Shown here in pieces: positions 55,810 through 64,000 of a stretch of DNA of 64,000 nt. Source of the DNA: Ariolimax columbianus. Taxonomy: Eukaryota; Mollusca; Gastropoda; Stylommatophora; Arionidae. The stretch lies in assembly GCA_036924085.1 (NCBI GenBank), contig JAVGWX010000018.1:22509964-22573963 (forward strand). Reading direction: 5' to 3'. Each line of letters starts with the position of its first letter. The stretch's first letter is position 1. The notes beneath the pieces were generated by a model that saw nothing but the letters and a program-made list of their open reading frames with translations, made no database searches and was not told the origin of the DNA. Position numbers and translations under genes: made by a program.

Positions 55810-55862
<53 letters not shown>
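55690..55862 (+). mobile_element. Possible tRNA-headed SINE followed by (GA)n
   Basis: GTGCAGTGAGGAGCACTCTT and GGGTTCGATCCCGTAG give an A-like and a strong B-box word at plausible spacing. A short body then leads to a run of about 25 GA dinucleotides (55,811-55,860). Single copy in the window. Confidence 0.45.
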
Positions 55863-55864
<2 letters not shown>

Positions 55865-55929
55865 TACTTCAACGCTGAGAACATGTCATACAGATATAAT
55901 TACTTCTCCCTGACACCACATCAGACATA

Positions 55930-56306
55930 ATGTTTCCAACGTTCAGCCACGTGGATTCCCTAGTCATTTCCCCTCAACACGCCATCCATAACGCACGTTT
56001 CCACGTGGATTCCCTAGTCATTTCCCCTCAACACGTCATCCATAACGCATGTTTCCAATGTTCTACCACGTGGATTCCCTAGTCATTTCCCCTCAACACG
56101 TCATCCATAACGCATGTTTCCAATGTTCTACCACGTGGATTCCCTAGTCATTTCCCCTCAACACGTCATCCATAACGCATGTTTCCACGTGGATTCCCTA
56201 GTCATTTCCCCTCAACACGTCATCCATAACGCATGTTTCTAATGTTCTGCCACGTGGATTCCCTAGTCATTCCCCATCAACACGTCATCCATAACGCATG
56301 TTTCCA
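55930..56306. repeat. 65-bp tandem repeat, about 6 copies
   Basis: The unit GTTTCCAATGTTCTACCACG, TGGATTCCCTAGTCATTTCC, CCTCAACACGTCATCCATAA, CGCAT repeats with two 54-bp short forms lacking AATGTTCTACC (near 56,000 and 56,186). The short forms have the same junction, so they probably come from one deletion that was then copied. Confidence 0.92.
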
Positions 56307-56309
56307 GAA

Positions 56310-56959
56310 GGTCCGAGCAGATCTTCAGGTGATCTGAGTCTTAGTCTTGTATAGGTGCACAGTCGCCTGTCTCCTCATCGTTGTATCCCCATCTCGTTGT
56401 TCTTCCTGCACCGTGATACACCAGATCGAAGTCTTTCTTGTTACGTCAATGGCGGGCAAGGCAACCGGTATACAAGCCCAGGTTCCTCCAGCAGTTCGAT
56501 CAAGGGAACTTGGGCCAGTCCATTCGATTTTTCGATGAGCCGTTCATTTCCGTGTTAGTCTATAAGAGCCGTGCTGATTGTCAGGAACGTTGTCTAGATT
56601 GCACCCTCATACACTGTACGAGGTGTACAAACAATGGGTGCCTTGGTTGGGCTGCCTGTTTCTATCATGACATTTCTGATGAGATACATCTTGGTGCCTC
56701 AGGTGGCGCTATGCTGATTTGGGTTCACTTGGAGTAGACGTTAGGTACCCTTAACTATCAGGACAGTCTTATATATTGGTGTATGCATATTCGACATTTG
56801 CGGAGTTTTTTTTCAAAACTGGCGCAGCGTACTCTACTATGGAGAAACGCAGTGAGAGTGCTAATGTCGTAAAAAGAGACTACCAGTTTTGTTTAACCTC
56901 ACCCCCATCCCCCCCCCCCCCCCACCTCATTTTTACATGAGCTGGTAATGATAGAGAAT
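56310..56959. other. Unassigned interval
   Basis: Overlapping plus-strand frames (56,355-56,558 and 56,438-56,737) are cysteine-rich (QERCLDCTLIHCTRCTNNGC), but I do not recognise a family. A poly-C run lies at 56,910-56,922. It could be an exon or transposon debris. Confidence 0.4.
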
Positions 56960-57345
56960 CAATCTTTACACACACACCCTCACTCTCTTCTTACACAACT
57001 CTACCAACACGCGCCCTCAGGGTGATTCTTCCATTGGACTTTGGTTTGGGTTGACCTCTGAGATCACGCTGTCAGGTACATACAGACAGACGTACAAACG
57101 CATCCAAGCACTGGTTAATACGTACTGAATCGCCTAGAAGACTACGGTCTTGTGTGGAATGTGCGTGCCTCCGCCAGTAGAATACAGAGAGGTAAACCTT
57201 TAACAGAAGAAAACAAAGTTTAACCCCATACATGTTATTTGCAAAGTGTCGCTTCTTACAACCGCCACCGTTTTGGCTGTTATCAGTTGTTTTGTTTTGC
57301 AAGTTGCAGTACGGTAGGTTGCAATTACTTTCCGCACATGGAGAA
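56960..57345. repeat. Dispersed repeat, segments B then A
   Basis: Segment B (56,960-57,200; TGGTTTGGGTTGACCTCTGA, CATCCAAGCACTGGTTAATA, GTGCCTCCGCCAGTAGAATA) precedes segment A (57,245-57,345; GTCGCTTCTTACAACCGCCA, TTCCGCACATGGAG). This is the opposite order to 20.85-21.29 kb. Confidence 0.75.
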
Positions 57346-57346
57346 G

Positions 57347-57640
57347 CAATCCTACAAACTAATCGTTTTCAACAATAACAAAATCATAGCTCTGCCCATT
57401 CCTACAAACTAATCGTTTCCAACAATAACAAAATCATAGCTCTGCCCATTCCTACAAACTAATCGTTTCCAACAATAACAAAATCATAGCTCTGCCCATT
57501 CCTACAAACTAATCGTTTCCAACAATAACAAAATCACAGCTCTGCCCATTCCTACAAACTAATCGTTTCCAACAATAACAAAATCATAGCTCTGCCTATC
57601 TTCCCAATCCTACAAACTAATCGTTTCCAACAATAACAGC
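57347..57640. repeat. 50-bp tandem repeat, about 5.7 copies
   Basis: The unit TCCTACAAACTAATCGTTTC, CAACAATAACAAAATCATAG, CTCTGCCCAT repeats at 50-bp steps with almost no variation. One unit has an insert (TATCTTCCCAA) near 57,598. It starts just after the ATGGAGAAGC end of segment A. Confidence 0.93.
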
Positions 57641-57711
57641 ATTAAAGAGTCAGACAAATACAATACTAAGTCATCTAAGAATAGCACTCTGTCGACTGTG
57701 CCACATTCAGA

Positions 57712-58215
57712 CCTGTAAGAGTAGTGGTACAGTGGGTCCCATCCCACTGTAACATCAAGGCAACGAGGAGGCAGACAGACAAACGAAGATGGTAGGTTAC
57801 CACAACCAAACTCAATGGTGGCCTACGAAGAGTCCAAAGCGTTTATTAGGGCCAGATACACGGATAAATCGAAAACAGAGCATACTGGCTTCACAAAATA
57901 TGATGCATAGTACCAGTTGAACAGATGAGAGCAGGTGGTAGCCTTCAGACTCTGCATAGGCCACAACAAACAGAGGTACCATATATCCAATAAACGCAAG
58001 ATAGGTGCTACTGACAAATACATGTGTGGTACTTGGAAAATGACCCCTGAACATCTGCTGCAAAATTACCTGACATACGAGGACCCGAGAAAGCACATGT
58101 GGCCATCACCAGTGCCAACACTAGACAAGCTCTATGGCAGTATCGACATCCTCAGGATGACAGCTGCTTTCTTTCAACAAATTCAAGTTGACGTCTGACA
58201 GCGTACGAAGAAGAT
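57712..58215 (+). mobile_element. 5'-truncated LINE (GAA-tail family), degraded
   Basis: It begins in RNase H (VVVQWVPSHCNI) and proceeds through the knuckle region (AGGTGCTACTGACAAATACA, GACCCCTGAACATCTGCTGC). It ends TTGACGTCTGACAGCGTACG AAGAAG. Several stops and frame shifts interrupt it (for example TGCATAGTACC and the lost GGCAACG codons). The knuckle cysteines are altered (DKYMCG). A target-site duplication was not found. Confidence 0.82.
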
Positions 58216-58740
58216 CTAGTTTCGAACAATAGTACTTTCTATATACTAGTTCTATCAAGAGTAATTAATTATGTCTGCGCACGAATCGTTTTCACTTTCT
58301 ATATACTAGTTCTATCAAGAGTAATTGAATTGCTTCATGTAACTAATATCTTCGAATGTACAATAAATACTTTTTCTCAAGAGTAAATTCACCTGGTGGT
58401 CGGGACTCTCTAGCCCGTGAAGAAATAAATAGATCAAAGTTGCAGGGGTACGGAAAGTTAAAAGTCGATAAAACACATATAGGTAATGGCTCGGTGATCG
58501 CAGAGGACACACACAAATCGATACCTAAGTTGTGGCCACGAAACCTTCGCCGCTGACAAAAAAAACATGTACACTCTTTTCTGACACGGCCGGTTATGGG
58601 GGCGAACTTAAAACTGCTCATTGTATATCATATGTTGTGGTTTGTTAGTTGCTTTTGTGCGTGTTTTTTTTTTTAATTTATGACGAAGGCATTGTTGAAG
58701 AAGTAACGCAAGTGTCAATTTGTTTTATACTGATGCGGTC
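58216..58740. other. Unassigned interval with a short duplicate
   Basis: ACTTTCTATATACTAGTTCT followed by ATCAAGAGTAATT occurs at 58,229 and 58,293. The rest is not recognised. Confidence 0.5.
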
Positions 58741-58900
58741 GCTAAGCGTGGAAGTGGAATGGGGAGAAACGACTCCCATGATACCATGCAAAAATGGTAA
58801 ATTGTTAAAATTGTGTTTTTTTTTGTGGAAGTTTTGTTATCGAGTTTTTGTTCGTGAAGGCAGCCCAACAAGGAGGAAGTAGACTCTGACAACAAAATAA
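58741..58900 (+). repeat. Short dispersed repeat shared with 60.38-60.46 kb
   Basis: GAAGTGGAATGGGGAGAAAC, GACTCCCATGATACCATGCA and TGGTAAATTGTTAAAATTG correspond to the complement of 60,385-60,460. Both copies can be read as VEWG-x-TPMIP-x-K-x-GKLLK, so the similarity may be coding in origin. Function unknown. Confidence 0.6.
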
Positions 58901-59097
58901 CCTGCTACCTTGCAGCTGAGGCTTTGTGGTGTCAAAGGCTAAAGTAGAGAACCGTTCACAGCCCGATGGAAGGCAAAGGAAAAGCCCGGCTTTATTACTC
59001 CTTGCTTAACCATGGATCATGATGATGATGTTAGAAGAGAAAAAAGGCTTGCTATAGAGGCGCTTCACGAGTCATACAATATCAAAATTAGATACAT

Positions 59098-59445
59098 CTT
59101 CTTTTTTCGTCGTTCGTTTTCAATCTCCTGCTATCAAGTTCTGAAAAGAGCGTTGCAAGTAGCATGATGTTATCTGGATAATGGCATGTGTTGTGTCGTA
59201 GTTTACAGATTGATTGCGATATTTGCACCTTTCAGCCAGACACATCTGATTTTAACAAGCACTTTAGAGTACCGGGTTAGCCTTCTCCCTTCGACCCCCC
59301 CCCCCCCTACGTAGCCAGCCTGACCTGTTAAAGCCTGTTATCCAGGATCACCGTGTGCAGGCGTAGAAGGGTCTTGGCAGCTCTGGTTCGCTGGCCATGA
59401 CTATGGGTCGCTGCAGCTCATTCACCGCCCTTCATCTTGATCCGG
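59098..59445 (-). mobile_element. GAA-tailed SINE-like element, minus copy
   Basis: The plus strand shows the complement of the family: CTTCTTTTTTCGTCGTTCGT, AATCTCCTGCTATCAAGTTC, GTCGTAGTTTACAGATTGAT, CCTGTTATCCAGGATCACCG and ATGGGTCGCTGCAGCTCATT. It is close to full length and faces the next copy tail-outward, forming an inverted pair. A poly-C insertion lies at 59,298-59,307. Confidence 0.82.
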
Positions 59446-59465
59446 AAATTAGAGATTTACAGCTG

Positions 59466-59635
59466 CCGAAGATGGATGTGTCGGATTGAAAGGTGCAAAT
59501 ATCGCAGTCAAACTGTAAACTAGCGACACAGCGCATTCCGTTCTCTGGACTACATCCTGCTACCTCCAAAGCCTTGTTCAGGACTTGATAGCGGGAGATT
59601 GAGAACCAACGCAGAAGAAGAAGATGAAAAGATAT
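59466..59635 (+). mobile_element. GAA-tailed SINE-like element, 3' half
   Basis: It starts GATGGATGTGTCGGATTGAA, has ATCGCAGTCAAACTGTAAAC and ends GAGAACCAACGCAGAAGAAG. It lies about 20 bp from the minus copy, so 59,098-59,270 and 59,466-59,635 are inverted arms of about 165 bp with a loop of about 195 bp. Confidence 0.8.
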
Positions 59636-59697
59636 AAAATGTAGGAACATGGAAGTGCGGACACATGCAAGCTGGAAAGCTGGAGAACATCAAATGC

Positions 59698-60065
59698 TTC
59701 TTCTTCTTCTTCTTCTTCTTCTTCTTCTTCTTCTTCTTCTTCGTACGCAGTCAGACAGTAACCATTATTTTTTCGAAAAAAGCGGCAGTCATCCTGAGGC
59801 TGTCGCCACTGCCATAGAGCTTGTCTTGCAGTTCCACTGGTGATGGCCACATCTGCTCTCTCTGATCCTCGTATGTCGGGCAGTTCTGCAGCAGATGTTC
59901 AGCGGTCATTTTACCAGTACCGCACGGGTATTCGTCGGTGCACCCTATCTTCAATTTGTTGAATAGGTGGTACCTCAGTCTATTGTGGCCAGTGCGAAGT
60001 CTGAAGACAACGACCTGCTCTCTTCGGTTCAACTGGTAATAGGCATCGTTTTTGGTGTAACCAGT
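59698..60065 (-). mobile_element. 5'-truncated LINE (GAA-tail family) with perfect 14-bp TSD
   Basis: The minus strand encodes TGYTKNDAYYQ, NRREQVVVFRLRTGHNRLRY, HLFNKLKIGCTDEYPCGTGK, MTAEHLLQNCPTYEDQREQM, WPSPVELQDKLYGSGDSLRM, then FFEKIMVTV and a stop. The terminus GCGTACGAAG leads into (GAA)n, seen on the plus strand as (CTT)n at 59,698-59,741. The first knuckle cysteine is lost (EYPCG). AGAACATCAAATGC occurs exactly at 59,684-59,697 and 60,066-60,079. The open frame and perfect duplication suggest a young insertion. Confidence 0.95.
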
Positions 60066-60169
60066 AGAACATCAAATGCGAAATAGACAGAATGAATGTG
60101 AACTGGATAGAGAATTGTGAAGGTCCATGGCCGCCCATGCAAGTCGACATGGTACATGAATAAATATTC

Positions 60170-60375
60170 AAGCAGACTCGCTAAGGAGAAGTGATTGAAG
60201 AGGGAAGGCTTTCCCTGCACACAAAAACGCCTGCTGAAGTCGGATGTGTTGTCCCGAAAGGTGCAAATATCGCAGCCAAGCTGTAAACTACGACACATCG
60301 CATTCAGTTCTCCGGACAACACCCTGCTACTTGAAAGGCTTGGTAGCATGGGTTTGAGAATGAAAGAAGAAATAA
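60170..60375 (+). mobile_element. GAA-tailed SINE-like element
   Basis: It starts AAGCAGACTCGCTAAGGAGA and has CTGCTGAAGTCGGATGTGTT, CGAAAGGTGCAAATATCGCA, GCCAAGCTGTAAACTACGAC and GGCTTGGTAGCATGGGTTTG. It ends GAATGAAAGAAGAAATAA. The 5' part of the family is missing. Confidence 0.8.
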
Positions 60376-61030
60376 AAATAACTATTTCAACAATTTACCG
60401 TATTTGCGTGGTATCATGGGAGTCCTGTCTCCCCACTCCACTTCATGAGGGGCTGGGGCCCATACTAGGGGAGCAAGAATAGACCCACTGCAGTCACAGT
60501 GACGCTTTCTGAAGGACTTACACAAGAAGAGGAACCACACACAGAACAGCGTCGGATAACAATACAAAGTGGAAATACTTCAGCTTGGGTTTCGCTGGAA
60601 CCTTTCATGTCCAGAATCCGTCCAATGTGGGGCAGCAGTGGACAGTTGATGATTAGCAGGCGACCGGTCCATTGTTAGGGAGTCCAAACGCAACGGGGCT
60701 ACTCAGCAGTCACGGCCTCATCGCTGGACACCAGGAATAATAGACGAGGTCCCATCGTGACACTGGACAATTGACCGGGTGATCTCCCATTGAAGTGATT
60801 ATTTCTGTAAGAGTCAAGGCGAGGGGTGGACAATAATGCCCGGGGTAATCTTCATAGGATGATCAAATCAAGTTATCAATGGTGTTATTCTCAGAATGAA
60901 ACACGTTATCGCTCAGAAAAGAAAATGTAGGATCAAAGGAGACGACATACCCAACACAAAGGATTTACATGACAAGACCAATGTTGAAAGTCAGTCATTC
61001 AAATTCACTCTTGTACACAATTCAAAGAGT
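60376..61030. other. Mostly unassigned; minus partner of the 58.7-kb repeat
   Basis: 60,382-60,460 is the inverted partner of 58,741-58,820. From 60,570 to 61,030 nothing is recognised. Confidence 0.45.
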
Positions 61031-61034
61031 GCAC

Positions 61035-61140
61035 GAGTCAAAGAGTTGTGGAGCCGTCTCTTCTCAAAGGTACCGGGATCGATCCTGCTCCAGTTCACAC
61101 AGCTCAGCTGTAAATGGGTACCTGGTAGGCCGTCGTTCCT
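61035..61140 (+). mobile_element. Possible tRNA-headed SINE fragment
   Basis: GAGTTGTGGAGCCGTCTCTT then ACCGGGATCGATCCTGC give weak A- and strong B-box-like words. The following CTCAGCTGTAAATGGGTACC resembles the AGCTGTA-type body words of the other SINEs. It is interrupted by the minus SINE-like copy on the right. Confidence 0.4.
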
Positions 61141-61315
61141 GCTTTTTCCTCTTCTTTTTCTTCTACGTTCATTCTCAAACTTCCGCTACCAAGCCCTGAA
61201 AAGGGCTTTGCAAGTAATAATAGGATGTTGACCCTGGAACGGAATGCGTTGTGTCGTAGTTTACAACTTGACTGCGATATTTGCGCCATTCAGTCTGACA
61301 CATCCGACTTCAGAA
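61137..61315 (-). mobile_element. GAA-tailed SINE-like element, 3' half, minus
   Basis: The plus strand reads CCTCTTCTTTTTCTTCTACG, AACTTCCGCTACCAAGCCCT, GTGTCGTAGTTTACAACTTG and CAGTCTGACACATCCGACTT. It is the complement of the family 3' half, joined on its right to a 50-bp LINE end. Confidence 0.8.
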
Positions 61316-61365
61316 AAAATAAATGTTACTGTCTGACTGCGTACGATGAAGAAGAAGAAGAAGAA
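61316..61365 (+). mobile_element. Extreme 3' end of the GAA-tail LINE family
   Basis: Only AAATGTTACTGTCTGACTGC, GTACGATGAAGAAGAAG remains. This is the last 30 bp of the LINE plus its tail, an example of a nearly complete 5' truncation. Confidence 0.75.
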
Positions 61366-61756
61366 TGGTCACTGTGACCGGTCCCTAGAAGCTTAACTCT
61401 TCAACTCTACTGTGTTCCCTGTAATGTGTTAAGCTGCTGAAACGTGGGTACTTACAAAAGCAATGCAGATTAAACTGCGACTGACCCAGGCCTCTCCCGA
61501 GAGACGCAATCAGCGAAAACACAATTTCCCCAATTGTGACCTACAACGATTATCATTGCCGAACGATGCGGTGATTCGCGCAAACAAGGCAACACATCGC
61601 TGGGCATGCTACATACACAGAAGACAGGATGGGCATCGACAACAGTCTGGTACCCTCAAGAAGGAAAAACACAGATGCGTAGACATCTCCGTTACACTCC
61701 ACTACAACATCCAGAATACTTCAAAAAGACTGCTGATTACCAACTGAACTTCCATA
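61366..61756. other. Unassigned interval
   Basis: A 94-codon plus-strand frame (61,463-61,747) is basic (QIKLRLTQASPERRNQRKHN) and might be a LINE endonuclease C-terminus, but I cannot support that firmly. Confidence 0.35.
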
Positions 61757-62425
61757 TCCAAGGATAGAGATTATAAAAAAATAGAGATCGTCTAAGCATA
61801 GAGATCATTCAAGGATAGAGATAGTCCAAGGATAGAGATCGTCCACTGATAGAGATCGTCCAAGGATAGAGATCATTCAAGGATAGAGATCATCCAAGGA
61901 CAGAGATTGTCCAAGGATAGAGATTTTCCAAGGATAGAGATCGTCCAAAGATAGAGATCGTCCAAGGATAGATATTGTCCAAGGGTAGAGATTGTCCAAG
62001 GATAGAGATCATCCAAGGATATAAATCGTCCAAGGATAGAGATCGTCCAAGGATAGAGATTATCAAAGGATAGAGATCATGCAAGGATAGAAATCGTTCA
62101 AGGATAGAGATCGTCCAAGGATAGAGATCGTCCAAGGATAGAGATCGTCTAAGGATAGAGATTGCCCAAGGATAGAGATTATCAAAGGATAGAGATGATG
62201 CAAAGATAGAGATTTTGCAAGGATAGAAATCATCCAAGGATAGATATCGCCCAAGGATAGAGATTGCCCAAGGATAGAGATTATCAAAGGATAGAGATGA
62301 TGCAAGGATTGAGATTGTCGAAGGATAGAGATCATCAAAAGATAGAAATTGTCCAAGGATAGAGATTATAAAAAAATATAGATTATTCAAGGATAGAGAT
62401 CACCTAAGACAGAGATAAAGATAGA
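61757..62425. repeat. 17-bp minisatellite, about 39 copies
   Basis: The unit AAGGATAGAGATCGTCC repeats with many single-base variants (ATCATCC, ATTGTCC, ATTATCA). 17 bp gives a 51-bp coding period, hence the false minus-strand repeat frames (61,890-62,390). Confidence 0.93.
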
Positions 62426-62484
62426 GATCGTTGAAGACGACGTTAGCACCCAGAGTGGTAAGTAATCAAAGAAGGCAGAAACCT

Positions 62485-62655
62485 CTACAGAAGACGCATG
62501 TGTCAGACCCAAGGGTGCAAATATTGCAATAAAGCTGTAAACTTGTGACACAACGCAGTCCATTCTCCGGTCTACACCCTGCTACTTGCAAAGCTATGTT
62601 TAACGCTTAATAGCAGTAGATCGAGAATGAACGAAGAACAGAAGAGGAAGGCAGA
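62485..62655 (+). mobile_element. GAA-tailed SINE-like element, 3' half
   Basis: It has GTGTCAGACCCAAGGGTGCA, ATATTGCAATAAAGCTGTAA, ACACAACGCAGTCCATTCTC, CACCCTGCTACTTGCAAAGC and the end GAGAATGAACGAAGAACAGA. Confidence 0.75.
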
Positions 62656-63480
62656 ACCACTATGATAGCTAATATGGATATCTTTGAGAAGAGTATCAAC
62701 TATACAGATATGATTCCAGCACTAGAAGATGGTGCAATTCCGACTGCCATCAGGTATTCGTCTTCACAGATGCATTATCTGTACTTAAAGCCCTCAAGGG
62801 GAGGTAGACTCACATTTGAGGGCATGGAGATGTTTCCCATATTTTTGGGGACGACAATATTGATGAAGACAGTGAAATTACATACCTTGAGAAACAATAT
62901 GGCTACCAAGGCCGTTAGAAGAGATGAGAACCAACCCAATGATGACTGCTACAGTCGACTTGCAGGGACAGATCACTATTCTTAATCGCAGGACATGATG
63001 GAATCAAGTCAAGTCCTCCCGTAACCGGTGAGATCATTGAGGCACACACGGAGACACCCCCACATCAAGCCCCTCTCTGTTAGCGGCCGTTGCCTGTGCC
63101 TCCTCTGGTCGGAGATTGATCCATTCTTTTATGTTGTCCTCTCATCTTATCTTTTTTTGGGGACGACCTCTTCATCGCCCGCCTTGCACTGCTTCATGCA
63201 ATTCGTATGTGCAAGACCGTTGTTCTCGATATGTGGCCGTAGGAAGAGAGGTTCTGTGTTCTAACCATTGCCAAGAGATCTTCAATTGCCTTCAAAGCCC
63301 TATTGCTGTTTTAATTCTTTCTCATATTGCCTTATTTGTAACTCGGTCTTTGTATATGACATTTAATAGGCTCTGAAAACATCTCATCTCCAAAGACTGT
63401 ATCCTCCACTGTTGGTCAGCTGTAATTGTCCATGTCTCACAAAAACAACAAACTAATAGGAAGGAAAAAAACTTGGACTA
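62656..63480. other. Unassigned interval
   Basis: The longest frame is 107 codons on the plus strand (62,662-62,985), with no motif recognised. No tandem repeats. Confidence 0.4.
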
Positions 63481-64000
63481 ATTTTGTCAAGTAGTCAAAT
63501 GGCCATTTATTTTTCTAAATAATCTCTTGAAACATTTATTATGCACTTATCATAGCATGTAAAAAATGCTTGAAAAGTTTCAGCATAGAAACGTTTGTCT
63601 GAATCAGTCCAGGACAGCGTGTTTCACTCCACCATCAGTGTTGAAATACTGACCTCCCAGGATTTCTTTTAGGGGTCTAAACAGGTGCAAATCGATAGAA
63701 GCGAGGCCTGTGCTGTCAGGTGGATGTGACAATACCTCCCAGCCGGGATGCTACAGATGGCACATAGTGTGGTGAGCAGCATGAGGTCGAGCATTATCTT
63801 GCAGGAGCAGGATGCCCTTTGTGATCAAACCAGGCTGTTTTTCCACAGACAGTTATGAAAATCACTTAAAATGCCTATGCACTGTTCACTGTTGACAGTG
63901 GCACCATGGGGTAGAAAACCAAAATGAATGATGCCAAGTTTGTCCCAGAAAGCATTCACCATCACGTTACCTGCAGACCCAATTGTCCAAAATTTGTTGA
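63481..64000 (-). mobile_element. Mariner (second family), C-terminal half, cut by window edge
   Basis: The minus strand from the right edge encodes GNVMVNAFWDKLGIIHFGFL, PHGATVNSEQCIGILSDFHN, CLWKNSLV and a stop, then QDNARPHAAHHTMCHL, a stop, HPGWEVLSHPPDSTGLASID, then LHLFRPLKEILGGQYF. It is the sister of the copy at 32,985-33,795 and keeps the central F-W-D region that copy has lost. Stops near the catalytic box make it inactive. Past the coding end, TTTTTACATGCTATGATAAG shows what the 33.8-kb copy looked like before the (ACAG)n tract. The N-terminal half lies outside the window. Confidence 0.85.

Overview
The window reads as repeat-dense eukaryotic DNA with no bacterial or viral gene organisation. 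It has no operons, no long non-repetitive ORF and no recognisable host gene. It contains decayed non-LTR retrotransposons, Tc1/mariner transposases, tRNA-derived SINEs and many families of tandem repeats. This suggests an invertebrate animal; a mollusc (perhaps a heterobranch gastropod) is my guess from the overall repeat style, which the sequence alone does not prove.

Layout. 1-32 kb: interspersed-repeat territory with about ten minisatellites (31, 84, 46, 18, 52/145, about 21, 67, 16, 30 and 37-39 bp units). It holds 5'-truncated LINE copies, several of them still flanked by 11-15 bp target-site duplications (TSDs), a SINE-like family with (GAA)n tails, several tRNA-headed SINEs and mariner remnants. 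32.98-33.80 kb: an internally deleted mariner. Its 3' end runs directly into 33,801-34,524, a perfect (ACAG)181 tract, and then into 34,525-50,404, a 15.9-kb satellite of about 496 copies of a 32-bp monomer. 50.4-64 kb: again interspersed repeats, minisatellites (63, 65, 50 and 17 bp), LINE and SINE copies, and a second copy of the same mariner on the minus strand at the right edge.

The very long minus-strand open frames over the satellite (up to 3,828 codons) are arithmetic artefacts. The 32-bp unit has no stop codon in any minus-strand frame, and 32 is not divisible by three, so any such array is open in three overlapping frames. They should not be called genes.

How the parts relate. One LINE family, with an RNase H domain and a CCHC knuckle, ends in a conserved GCGTACGAAG terminus followed by (GAA)n. 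A separate, non-coding SINE-like family also ends in (GAA)n and has TSDs of the same length, so LINE-driven mobilisation in trans is a reasonable inference. A third family carries a conserved body of about 250 bp and a private minisatellite (37-39 bp unit) that has expanded to between 1 and about 36 units in different copies. The main value of the window is its record of how tandem arrays arise and grow next to and inside mobile elements. I found no evidence for a new enzymatic or defence system.
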